Of a stretch of 64,000 nucleotides of DNA, positions 36,170-49,468 are shown piece by piece. Each line of letters begins with the position of its first letter. Position 1 is the first letter of the stretch. The notes below the pieces were generated by a model. The model made no database searches. It saw nothing but the letters and a program-made list of their open reading frames with translations, and was not told the origin of the DNA. The translations under genes were made by a program, and so were the position numbers. Source of the DNA: Gelatoporia subvermispora B (lineage: Eukaryota > Basidiomycota > Agaricomycetes > Polyporales > Gelatoporiaceae); NCBI GenBank assembly GCA_000320605.2, contig KB445807.1:311825-375824 (forward strand), read 5' to 3'.

Positions 36170-36965
36170 TCAATGATCGACGTGCGACATCTCCTGCTGA
36201 GGCTTATGTCAACCCGAATTTTGCTATCGCATCTACTCTCAGTAGACTCACCATTTTCTCGTCTTTGTATTCCCTTCCTACCCCGCAACATCCACATACC
36301 ACTACGCTCAGTAGGACCATCCCAATGAAGCACAACACAAATGCCACCAGGACCATCCACGGCCCAGGCCCCCAGGAGACCGTGTACTGAAAGTCGCTCA
36401 GCGCGCCAATCTTGATCTGCGCGATGAGCACTAGCGCCAGGTCCGCTGCAAACACGACTGCGCCGAGGAGCATCGTGAGTATTGCCATTACGAGTGACGC
36501 AATAGCCATATTGTGCGACTCGAGGAAGAGCGACGTAAAGACGCAGATGAACGCGAGCGCCGCACACACGGGGTGCAACACGAGTACCGCCGTAAGGCCC
36601 TCGACGACATCGTGCACGAGTTGCGGCATCCCTGTTAGCTCTACCACGTCCTCAGGCACCGTCCACCCGACCTGTGGCCCGAAACATTCCATCACCTGCG
36701 TCCCTGCCGAGGCTTGCAACGCGCTGTAGATACAAGCTCCCCACGCGCCGAACCGGATGTCCGTTCCGACAGACGTCGTGGGCTGCCCTGCGGTCGGCGT
36801 GAACTGGAGGTTGAAGAGGTAAATCGACTTAACAATGGGCGTGGAGATGCCGACGAGGAGGAAGAGGACGAAGGACACGAGAAGGAAGAAGCAGGTTGCG
36901 AGGGAAATGCCCAGGTGGCGCGCGAGTGGGCGGGGGTGGTTCTCTGGGTACTTGAACATGACCAT
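36170..36965 (-). CDS. SUR7/PalI family four-span membrane protein
   Basis: Member of the SUR7/PalI (Rim9-like) family. PalI/Rim9 assists the plasma-membrane ambient-pH sensor, while Sur7 proteins build eisosome-linked membrane domains; sequence alone does not separate the two roles here. Exon 1 (36965-36252, 238 codons) encodes four membrane spans: CFFLLVSFVLFLLVGIST near the N-terminus, an outer loop with GAWGACIYS and a Cys in MECFGPQVGW, then VLHPVCAALAFICVF, MAIASLVMAILTMLLGAVVF and MVLVAFVLCFIGMVLLSVVV. A 55-bp intron follows, and a short exon (36196-36170) ends the protein as QEMSHVDH. The cytosolic tail is much shorter than that of the long PalI proteins of ascomycetes. The loop pattern and spans are clear. 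Confidence 0.87.
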
Positions 36966-37603
36966 TGGAGTCAGTCAGTAGACTGGAATATCGGAGACTC
37001 TGGTCAATAATTAAGGGTATACTGCAGGCCGAGCTTTCAAGAACGAGTGGTAGGACTATGACAGGGACAGCTCATCTACCAAGGCTTCTTCAGCCTCGGC
37101 AGTTAAGCGGGAGTATTCTCAATATGGCAAGTTTGAAGTCTCTGAGACCGAGAATGGATTGATTATGGCCACAGGCCTCAAGCATGTCATACTCTGCCAG
37201 CATTTTCGCGGATGTGACGAGAAACATCAAATGAACTGTGGGTGTAGCATGGGGTTTTGATGCTTCAGTTCTTCGTCAGGGATATGCAGCTCTGTTACGC
37301 GCTTCGCTCGGTTGAAAGAAACACGCTCCCACGAGTTAAGTTCAACATAATTTCTCGAGGTTGCATTTGTCATAAACGTTTAATAGGGCTGGATGAATGA
37401 CGCCCCTTGAAATGGTCTATGTAGCACTGGCTGATCATTTCACCAGTGAGTGCGACTCGCGGCGACCAACAGTGTGGGTCGAGTCTGGCGTGGGTCAACC
37501 AAGTTTGCTGCTGCCAGACTGCAGCGCTCCTCCAAAAAACAGTGTGTGGGTATAAAGCAAAGCTCCTCGATACAACCACATCTACCATTGTAGGAGATCC
37601 ATT
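36966..37603. other. intergenic, PalI promoter side
   Basis: Upstream of the PalI/SUR7 gene and downstream of the TRAPPC11 gene, both on the minus strand. No coding sequence can be supported. Confidence 0.5.
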
Positions 37604-40600
37604 TCAGGGGACGACCAGAATGATCGGCTCCCCTCCACTTGCAGGACCATCCAAGCTGGTTCGATTTCCCTCTCCTTGCGCAGACGTCCCCTTCACGTCC
37701 CACCTCACATCCACAATGTGCACAACGTCCGCCTCACTTTCGTTATTGGGAAGCGGCCCTTGAGCTCCCTGCAGCTGCGCCTGCTCGACAGCCCTCCTCC
37801 GATCCAGAACCCTGATCCTCGGCACCTTCACATACCCGCACTCAATCGGGATGAGTTTCCACAACACCTGCTCCTCGGCGCCGGGCAGCAGGATCGGGAC
37901 GCGCCCTGAGCGCAGGCCCGCGACGACGAAACCATCCGCACTGTCCGGCTCGAGGTGCACGGTCACGTTTGCGCTGCGTGAGGGGTGCCCGTTGCGGACC
38001 GTCATGCGAATCGTGATGGGCTCATGCAGTGTCGCCATGGGCGGCGTATCGAGGAGCGCAACGAGGCCATCCGTCGGCGGGCGCAGCGGCGGTAGAGTGA
38101 AGTGGCTAGTTGACAGCGACCCTCGATCGCCACTGGAAATAATTCTGAAGGAAAGTGTCAGGATGTACCGATCAGGGACAAAGGAAGAAGGATCGTTACC
38201 GCCTCCACGTGATTTCGTACGCGCCTGGACCAGGAGTGTCCTGGTCCTCTTGGTGGTCGTCCTCAGGAGCCAGGCTCACACAGCAGCTACCACAGAACTC
38301 GTCTCCCGGGAGCCATTCTGAAGATAAGCCCGAAATGAGACGGATAATTCTCGACATCAAAATGAGCTGCATCTCACCTGCTAGGACATCCTCGTCGTCC
38401 TCCACCGATGAGTTAACAACTTTTGCGCACACACCATCCTGTACGATTGTGAGCTCTATCTCATGCAATACATAATATCACCATCTCCTAGCCCTTACCT
38501 CACGAACCAGTTTGATCGACTCTACAACCACACTGGACGGACCCGCGCACGCAAACTTACTCGCAATAACCGCCTCCCCGCCTTCCCTGTCATCCCAATG
38601 TTCCGCGCTGAACGCACGTAGGTCTGAGGGACCAGCCTGCGGACCTAGCGCCCTCCGGTAGGTAATGTCATGTTCGACTTTGAACGCCTCGACGGCGCCT
38701 ACAGTCAGTGTCTGCAACGTCTCGCTTTTGTCCACCAGGGATGCCTCCGCTGACAGATTGGGAGAGGCCGGGCTGCTCGGCTCCGGGGTTGCAGTTGACC
38801 GGGACTGGACCGAGATGTCCAGCGTGCGGTCTCCAGCGATGCCATCGTTGAAGAGGTATATCGTCTTGAGCAGGCTTGCTCCGGGCGGGAGGACGCCTAG
38901 TGGGATGCCTTTGACGAGGCTCGAGGACTTTTGATCATCAAGACTGATATGATTTACTAGGGCGCGATTAATGCAGGGCTGCGGCGCGCGCTCGGTAGAG
39001 ATGTATGACATACCGGCTTCATCGAATTCACTAGGTTGCAACAGGACGTCCATGATCATGTCTAGCTCCCTCTCGTCCGTATTGCACACCTCAACAGTGA
39101 TTGGGTACTCCTCGCCAAGGTATGCAGGCGCGTGGTGAGTGACTGAGACATAGACCTTGTGGGGTCGGTGATGGACACTGCGCGACGTTCACTTCAGCGC
39201 CGTCTTAAACGCTGCTACGGCTATCCCTAGACCTACCGAAGTTCTGAATAGTTATCGTGCCGAATGGGCATGAACCGGGGGGGCTGAGCAGATACCAGCC
39301 AGCGAGGAAGAGTGTGCGGCTGTTGGCGGTGCTTGGCGGGCCGCAAGGGAAGCTCAATGGTCCAGCTGCCTTCTTGCAGGACGAGATGAAGCTTGACAAC
39401 CTGCAGCTAATTCTTGGTCACGACGTTGGCATGGCTAGCACATCACGTACCGATACAGTTGTCGGTGTATCTGACAGTAGAGTGCCTGATAGGACTACCG
39501 TCGAGCCAGGAGCCCAACGCAAGACGCCTCCAATAATTCGCGGTTCTTCCTCTTCCTCAGAATCTGACGAAGGTATTGCTATGTGCCCGAGGTCGATCGT
39601 GCGAACTTGAGGTAGTACTTCATCACTGTGTTCTGCGGAGTGTTGTATCACCAGCGGAGGAACATCTGCAGAAAATTCAACAGATAGTGTCGTGAATGGA
39701 ATCGCCGACATAGACACTCCAGACGGCGCTGTTAGCAGGATCTGGAAAGGTATTGTTTCTCCGACATTCACGTCCGGCTTCCAGAAGACCACACAGGATT
39801 CCACTGCGATGCGCTGAGCCATCGTACGGCATCAAGAGTGACGAATGATTACTCACGTATCGGCTCGCTTTCGGAGGAGTCGATGACAAGCGACTCATCC
39901 GTAGACGAAGGCACAGTGCTCTTTCATGATCATTGAACGTCGAGTTATGTCCAGGAATCAACTGTCGTAATCATACCTTCAACACTGCCAGGAGATCTTC
40001 TTGCATGACTTCCGGGTCACTACGGTTGTATTCTTCGCCTGTCAATACAGGTAATAATTGAGCAATGCGTCGCTGGGAATTCATTTAGAAGAAACTCACC
40101 ATGACTCAACATCTCTACGAGCAACCGGACACTCAGTTCCATGTCTCCCAGCTGCTGGGCACATCGATACCACATCGTTAATAGAGGTAGCAGAAGCGAG
40201 TTCCATCCTTCCCCGCGGTACGTCCGGGCAATGCGCTCGAAGAACCTGGTCATACACCCCCGTCAAACATAAATCGAATAGCATTGGCTTGAGGGACGCA
40301 CCGCACAGCGACCTGATACTTCCTCTGCATGCAGTACGTCTCCGCGATCCTATTCACGATCCAGAGAATGAAGCGGTCATGGCCATGAGCCCCTGTTGCA
40401 CGGAACTGCTTGAAGTGATCATGCGCCTTCGTGTACAGCTCCACGATAACCGCCAGGTGATCCACCTTCTTCTCCGTACCGTACGCCGGCAACGTTGCTG
40501 CAGTCTACCCAACTCAAAATTCAAAACATGATCATGTAGTCGCAAAGCTCACCCACCTCAGATTCAAGCGCCTTCAGGAATCGCTCACGCCTTCGCTCCT

Positions 40601-42354
40601 GACACCGCGCAGCCATGTAGTAATAGAAGCCTGGGTGTTGCAACGCTTGTGTAGGGTTGAGCCCAAGCAGCCGGAGCGCCTCCGCTTCCAGCAAGTTACG
40701 CTGACTCGCACTACTTTCCAGGGCGTGGGCGGCAACGAGCGCTGCGGTCTGCGAGGGCGTGCGGAAGTGAGACGGGATTTTGAGGGTAGATTTTGTGCCC
40801 TCTTCCAACAGCTCTGCCAGGATGCGGTATCTGCCGACCGTTAGCAGCCTAGCCACGGAAAACCGAGGTACTCACTGTCTTGCAAGCCATGCCCAGTATT
40901 CGAAGGTCTCCTCGCCCATACCCCAACCACGGGAGAAGTCTGCGAACCGGCGGATATGACTGTTATGGTGCGCAAGTGCAAGAGAGTGCTCGTTGTTGTA
41001 CAAGTACAGCTTGCAAATCTGGACCACGTCTTAATGAGATAGTTTTCGTGATTAGACGACACACGCACCTTCACATTGATACAATCCGCAAGAACTCTCG
41101 CTTCCGACCAACGTTTTGTCCGAGGAGGAAGAATCGCCGTCGAGCCGAACATAATGAGCAGACTTGAGTAAGCGTCCTGATAGTGCCTTGGGCTCGCGTC
41201 AGTAACGTCCTACGCGCAGCATGATGCACTAACTTGAGAGCAATTTCATCTTCGCCGCGGAATTCTGCAAAACATGCCATCTTGTACTCATAGCGTACCG
41301 TCCAGCCTTCTGGCCGCAGAGGCCGCGGGGTGGCAGCAGCAGCTCCAATGGGTGACATTGGGAGAGGGTAGGACGAGACGGTCTGAGAGTGTTTGTTGCG
41401 TTTCCTGCGGACGCGTTTCGAGTGGTTCGTGTAATATTCTACTGCGGGCTCATACAGAGCGTCCTGTAGACTGGTCACGTTCGATGAAACCGGCACATCT
41501 CAGAATGACAGCAGGGTGCTCACCTCCGCACGAAGTCACCAATCTCCGCCTGGGACACTGGGCTTAGCACAAACAAGGCCGCACGCGGGTCTAGACCACT
41601 TTGCCTCCGAATAAATGTCAAGCGGTTGTCCAGAGCAGGGTCATCTTGGGCATGTCAATACCTCATGGTAGGTGCAGATCACGATATACACACCCAACAT
41701 GCGTCTGCTCGCCAACAGCACAACCGTCAGCTTCACCCCATAGTCATTCATATGTTTCTTCCGCTGTGCAATGTCTGCCGCCAGCTCCGTGTCCCGCCTC
41801 CGTTCCTCTGCCTCCCGCTCTCTCTCCCTATCCGCATCGGGCACGTCCAGCGGCGACCGCGGCGCCTGCACCGGGGACTCATATATGCGCATGAAGATGA
41901 CGAAGACGGCCGGAACGAGCGTCGTGTGCTTGCGAATCCAGAAGGGTGAGATGAGGCCGTCGGGGTACATCGGCGAGCTAGGCATCAGCGGAGATAGTGG
42001 CGAATGGAAGGTGCGTGTCTGCAGGTCTTCAACCTTGCGAGGGGGAAACCGCATGTCCTAGGTATGCACACTCAGCGGCCATGGCGAGAATGCGCGCAAA
42101 TGCTCCCGTCACGTACACACCTTGTCGGCCAGGAGGACCTTAAACGTCCTGTTCTTCTCCGGCTGCCATATGGCCGCCTTCCGCTGCGCGAGTAGCACCT
42201 CGCGCAACCGCACGGACAGCGCTGCGAAGGGGTCTTGTGGTGCCGCCGATTGAGTTGGCGACTGCGGAGGTGGTGGCTGACTCAAGTCCTCCAGACCTGC
42301 GACAAACATCACCGGCGCGAGCTGATTTAACAGTTCAGCAGGGTACGAATTCAT
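37604..42354 (-). CDS. TRAPPC11: TRAPPC11-like (foie gras/gryzun) trafficking subunit
   Basis: Predicted large subunit of a TRAPP complex, working in ER-to-Golgi traffic and autophagy. The start at 42354 gives MNSYPAELLNQLAPVMFVAGL, the family N-terminus. It is followed by RKAAIWQPEKNRTFKVLLADK and the adaptor-like segment NDYGVKLTVVLLASRRM. The Foie-gras-1 helical repeat region covers about 41.5-40.0 kb, with RYEYKMACFAEFRGEDEIALK, LADCINVKICKLYLYNNEHS, and RNLLEAEALRLLGLNPTQALQHPGFYYYMAA. The Gryzun-like beta domains run from about 39.8 kb (SCVVFWKPDVNVGETIPFQ) to the stop at 37604. The gene is broken into well over ten exons by short introns. Length of about 1,200 residues fits the family. 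Confident at family level; several inner exon borders are not fixed. Confidence 0.87.
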
Positions 42355-42730
42355 GGTTTCCCTCCAGTGTATCAAGAAACAGTATGTTCTCAGTTGCTAG
42401 TCGAGTTCTTCTGTATATGTAGCTATTAGTAGAGCACGCGCCGACCCCAGTTCGATAGCACTCCGGGAAACAAATTCCAAGTTGCCTTGAAAATATCCTG
42501 CTCAATATTCCAGATCCTAGGTATCAAAGCAGAGTGACAGAATTTGACATAGCAGGAGGTGCCTAGGTAGCAGTAGCAGTACTAAGAGCAATAGCCACCG
42601 AGTTAGCGTCTGTCGAACTTCGATAGCGCTCATCCAGTTCATGACAATAATTTCAAGGCGACTACATATAATGAGCATCTCGTTTGTGTTTAACATAATG
42701 TACATTCGCCAATAACTGCCTGGATCCGCT
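42355..42730. other. intergenic, AT-rich
   Basis: Separates the glycerate-kinase-like stop from the TRAPPC11 start, both on the minus strand; it should hold the TRAPPC11 promoter. No gene seen. Confidence 0.55.
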
Positions 42731-43756
42731 TTAGAAGTTGTCGACTTTCACCACTTCTCTATTCTCGCCTATTTGTATGACGAGCCCGTGCCCGCGCCAT
42801 GGAGGCGACTTCCGTTCCTCATTTTCATCAATATATCCGTCTAGAACTCCGTCTCCGAAGAATACATATCCAGGTATATATCGGTCGACAAAACTATGAC
42901 AAGGTCAATGCGAGGGCAAGTATGTGACAGAGATTTACGCACGCTTCGACTTGAGCATCTGCCATGCCCTTTCCACCATTGCTAGATTTCATGGCATGCT
43001 CCTGTTGTAGCCTCCACTTGTAGATGTAGGTATATGGGTGGGATTCTATCGGCTTGATCTGTATGCACGGTCAACAAACGGCCACACGCGAGCGAGAGGA
43101 ATGCATCTTACCTGGATGAATGCATGGAACATGTTCCACCATTTGACATACTCCTTCAGTCTCTCGTTAACTTGGAGGACATCTACTTGCTTGAAACCAC
43201 GCTTCCCGAAGAAACCATCTCCTAGCCCAGTCACCGGACGTTCCCACCGTCTCATAATTTCTTCCTCACTTGTGGGATAGAACCCAACACACCAACCCTC
43301 AAAGATCACTACGTCCACGGGTGATCTGATGAGCACGTCTTCCGCCCGGTCGCCCTCTCCGTCGAACAAACTCTTGTCAAACCGCGGCACCCGCACCTCG
43401 GCGTCCGGCTTCTCGTTGATACGACTCAGACCGTCCAAGATCTTCGTTCCAAGCTGCACATCATGCGTCCCAGGCTGGCCCCGTCCTCGGAAAAGTGGAT
43501 TCTCCGGATGAGCAGCTGCGAGTTCGACGAGGCCTGCGTGCGGGAGATACAGATCGTCAATCGAGAGCACCGCGACAGACAGCGCGTGTCTCGCTAGAGC
43601 ATCGCGGAGGTGCGCCGTCAAGAACGTCTTCCCGCTCCCCTGCGGGCCTTGCACGCCGACGATGAGAGGGGGTACGCGGTTAGCATCCGTGCGGTGCGCG
43701 TCCAGCTCGGCGAGGACGTGCGTGCACATATGTTGCACGGCCGGAGGCGTCTCCAT
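42731..43756 (-). CDS. D-glycerate 3-kinase-like P-loop kinase (Tda10-like)
   Basis: Predicted ATP-dependent kinase of the glycerate 3-kinase/Tda10 group, related to phosphoribulokinase and uridine kinase folds; it would phosphorylate D-glycerate to 3-phosphoglycerate. Exon 1 (43756-43112) carries the P-loop GVQGPQGSGKT, then SVAVLSIDDLYLP, GRGQPGTHDVQLG and VVIFEGWCVGFYP, all family blocks. A 53-bp intron (43059-43111) leads to an exon reading YTYIYKWRLQQEHAMK, the sugar-acid recognition end. The last exon reads FVDRYIPGYVFFGDG and finishes at 42731. Length of about 300 residues fits. The start at METPPAVQH was chosen as the first ATG before the P-loop domain. Divergent from RER1 with 257 bp between starts. 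Confidence 0.88.
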
Positions 43757-44013
43757 CGAAAACAACAATGAGATCTGCCTGGGAAGCAAAGAGGGGTAGA
43801 TAGCATACTTCGTCCATGTTGTTATGAGCTCGTCGTTGTCGCCTAAGTTGTCGTCGTCGTTGTCGACGACGAGCGCCGGGTTCGAGCGCCAGAGTTGAAG
43901 GTCCGCCCGCCGTTTGCCGATTGCGCGCTCGCTGTTCGTGGTGTCGAGCGCGCTTTCTAGTTGCCTCCACGTCGCCGCCTACGACCTTCACGACCCCTTT
44001 TCCATAACCCAGA
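43757..44013. promoter_or_regulatory. shared promoter interval, glycerate kinase-like and RER1
   Basis: 257 bp between two divergent start codons. Part of it is a run of GTC/GTT trinucleotides (about 43828-43875). No specific motif assigned. Confidence 0.45.
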
Positions 44014-44897
44014 ATGATGTCCTCGTCCGACGCTGGCGAATCGGGCGCAGGTCCCTTCCAGCCGGTCTCTGTGCAGTACAGCAAGCTTCAGAGGCAATAC
44101 CAGCAACTGCTCGACCGCATTACCCCGTTTGTATTGTATAGATGGCTAGCGACCTCGGGGTTGCTGTCGTTATTTATGCTGAGGATCTTGCTATCTCAGG
44201 GGGTAAGTGTTTTTGGTTGCCTGGATGGAGATCTAATTGACGCGAGTGATTGCAGTGGTATATTGGTCAGTACAAAAGACCCCTCTAATCAGCATCAGCA
44301 CTGACCCCTGTCGCATTGCTATCTACAGTATGCTGTACGTTTCGCATCTCTTCTCTGTATATGCGTTGTATGCTGACAGGTTACGTGTTCGTTAGATGCA
44401 CATGCAATCTACTTGCTGAACCTACTCCTCGCGTTCCTGCAGCCAAAATTCGACCCGTCACTGCAGGATGACTTGATGGCGGACGAGATCGAGGAGGGTG
44501 GAGAAGACGTGGGCGCAACGCTACCGTCACAACGTGATGATGAGTTCCGTCCATTCGTGCGGAGACTGCCCGAGTGGCAGTTCTGGTGCGTGTCTGTCCC
44601 TCATGACGAGGTCTTATTTTACTAAAGTAAATGCTTACAAAACAGGCTGTCCGCAACACGAGCGACAGTCGTCGCACTGTTCTGTTCGTTCTCGCAAGTG
44701 TTCGACGTGCCTGTATACTGGCCAATCCTGGTCGTGTACTTCCTCGTGCTGTTCGCCCTCACCATGCGTCGGCAGATTCAGTGCGTTCTGCCTTTTATTC
44801 CGAGGTGCTCCTGCTGACGCGTTTCAGGCATATGATCAAGTACAAGTACATTCCCTTCGACCTTGGCCGGAAAGCGCGCTATGGCAACCACAAGTAG
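44014..44897 (+). CDS. RER1: RER1, Golgi-to-ER retrieval receptor
   Basis: RER1 sorts escaped ER membrane proteins from the cis-Golgi back to the ER in COPI vesicles. Six exons: 44014-44202, 44256-44265 (10 nt), 44329-44334 (6 nt), 44396-44585, 44646-44780 and 44828-44897. All junctions have GT...AG sites and keep the frame. The protein reads [19 protein letters not shown] and [20 protein letters not shown], then across the tiny exons [15 protein letters not shown], then [15 protein letters not shown]. Next come [18 protein letters not shown] and ending [18 protein letters not shown] to GNHK. The family has WYIVTYALGIY at the micro-exon site, so leaving out the 6-nt exon would delete two conserved residues. 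A second in-frame ATG follows directly at 44017. Four membrane spans, about 200 residues, full length. Confidence 0.95.
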
Positions 44898-45257
44898 ACG
44901 ATATCCGCTTCTTTTTCCTTCGGTCTGAGATGGACGGGAGTGCGTATTGTACACGGACCAGCTACAATCTGATTCCCTTATACCGATACCGCTTAATACC
45001 GAGGTTGCATCAGTGCCCCTCCGTTGTGCGAGAAACCTTCGTATGTAGATGTGCGATTCCAGATTCTGCACTTCATTCCATGAAGTGACCTGCAGTTTGT
45101 TCAAATGCTTACGCAAGCTTGTTTACGCGCGCTTCAATGTCATGTTACAGTCTTGAGTACGATGTCGTCATTCCTGGGCAAAGCCGTCTCAGGATCGTAT
45201 AAGTGAGAACGCAGGGCCGTGCCCCAAGAATATACTTCATCTTCCCAAGCAACCACC
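44898..45257. other. intergenic, RER1 3' region and GST promoter
   Basis: Lies between two genes on the + strand. No coding or RNA feature seen. Confidence 0.5.
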
Positions 45258-46199
45258 ATGAGCATCCCAGACGAGAAAATACACCCCGTCGCGACTGGCC
45301 GTGCAGCAGAGACAGTCGCAAAGCACCAGGAGCCGCAGGAACTCATCTTCTACTCCGGATGGGTAAGCCGCCAGGTTTACGAAGGCAGATGTGATTTCGA
45401 TACTTATAATATGTTCACACCAGTTCTGCCCATTCGTCCAGCGAGCGTGGATCACGCTGGAGGAGAAGGGCATCCCTTACCAGTACAAGGAGGTGAATCC
45501 CTACAAGAAGGAGAAGCACTTCCTTGGTCCGTCGATCCTTTGATGCCGTCACAATCCACACTGCATCTTACGCTACGCACCCACAGAGATCAATCCAAAG
45601 GGCCTGGTCCCCGCCATCGAGTACAAGGGCGAGGCGCTTTACGAGTCCGTCGTCCTGTGCGAGTTCTTCGAGGACGCGTACCCGGACCACACGCCGCGTC
45701 TGCTCCCGCAGGACCCGTTCAAGCGCGGGTACGCGCGCCTGTGGATCGACTACATCTCGAAGAACATCGTGCCGACGACGCAGCGACTCATCCAGGCGCA
45801 GGATCCCGAGAAGCAGCGTGAGGCACTTGAGGACTCGTTCAAAGCGCTGCGCACGTTCGCGCAGCAGGTCAAGGGCCCGTGGTTCCTCGGCGAGGAATTT
45901 AGCATGGTCGATGTCGTGCTTGCCCCGTGGATCGTCCGCGACTACATTATCACGGAGCACCGTGGCTTCAGCCGTGACGCGGTGGGCTTCGGATGGAGCG
46001 AGTATGCGCACAGGCTCGAGACTAGGGACAGCGTGCTGGCGAGTCAAAGCGTGAGTGTATTTCGAATTTGCGGAGAACTATCGCTGAGCAGATTGTGTAG
46101 GACAAGGAACATTATGCAGAGATTTACGGGCGGTACCTCCGTGATGAGGCCATGAGCGAAGTCGCCAAGGCCATCAGAGCTGGACGACCTCTTCCGTGA
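45258..46199 (+). CDS. omega-class glutathione S-transferase
   Basis: Predicted cytosolic glutathione transferase of the omega type, which reduces or deglutathionylates substrates through a cysteine. Exons: 45258-45362, 45424-45526, 45587-46050 and 46101-46199; frames join cleanly. The active-site motif FCPFVQRAW follows straight after the first intron, with Cys37 as the nucleophile, in contrast to the Ser or Tyr of other classes. The glutathione-binding part continues with NPKGLVPAIEYKG and LYESVVLCEFFEDAY. The helical C-terminal domain has GPWFLGEEFSMVDVVLAPW, the conserved N-capping region. Length 256 residues, normal for fungal omega enzymes. Substrate unknown. Codon use is GC3-rich like nearby housekeeping genes. 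Confidence 0.92.
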
Positions 46200-46672
46200 G
46201 ATGATTCGCGGTCATGAGTGTATATGCAGCGAAGTTTTGATGTACTACCACTATTGTGTCGGATGCAAAGAACATGGTCGAGAGGATTTCTGGAACTTGA
46301 ACAGCTCAAAACCCTTGTGCCGTCTTCGCGCTTTTCGTGGGTCTCAGTTTGGCTGATGCTGGTAGAGAGATGAGGTTTATGATCTGAGCTCATTGAGTGT
46401 ACAAAGCAGTACCGCGGCCCGACCTGTTCTCGTTGCAGTAGACGACGAGCAGCAGCGAGCAGAGAGTAAAGCAGCGGCTCAGATTGCTCCCGGTACACTA
46501 GTAATGTCTAAAACTATTACCCGTTAAGATACTTATCGATCTGCATTTACCGTACGCTTCGGGAACATTCCAGGCAAGCGTAGAAATGTAACCGATATTA
46601 CATAATATTACGCAGTCAAAAATTTGGAAGACGCCGACTTGGGTTCGCTCGCCTTTCTCCTCATCGTCCACC
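46200..46672. other. intergenic with mtHsp70 promoter
   Basis: Holds the end of the GST transcript and the promoter of the mitochondrial Hsp70 gene, including the heat-shock element listed separately. No other gene seen. Confidence 0.55.
46558..46570 (+). promoter_or_regulatory. three-unit heat-shock element
   Basis: TTCGGGAACATTC is an exact TTCnnGAAnnTTC array, the binding site for trimeric heat-shock factor. It ends 102 bp before the start codon of the mitochondrial Hsp70 gene, a typical position. Binding is inferred from sequence only. Confidence 0.75.
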
Positions 46673-49060
<2,388 letters not shown>

Positions 49061-49468
49061 ACGCCTTCTCACCCTCATCTACTCTCCTCCCCTCTTCCCC
49101 ACCCTCTCACGTCACCGCCCTCGCCCCTCAACCATACTTTTCGACGTCTCGCGCCTGCATAGCAGCCTAGATTAGATTCACGAAAAGTACCCTCCCACAC
49201 TTTATTGCTTTTATATTATGCTTGTGTTGCACATCTCATCTTCGCGTATTGTACTTGAACGCTCGTCAAACCCCGCTCAGCATCGCTTTCCCACCATGTA
49301 TATTGTCTTCAACTAGCCGGCAACAATGTATTCACATGTGCATGTTTCACGTTATGCAAAGTGTGGGATCGCGAGTGCGTTAGTACAACTCCGTTATGGT
49401 GTGATCGCAGTATGATACAAACAATATCCGATCCAAGAAATCCAGTAAATCAGCTAGTCGGTAAGTCC
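49061..49468. other. convergent 3' regions of mtHsp70 and APH kinase
   Basis: Pyrimidine-rich just after the Hsp70 stop, then AT-rich. Expected to hold two facing polyadenylation sites. No gene seen. Confidence 0.55.
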
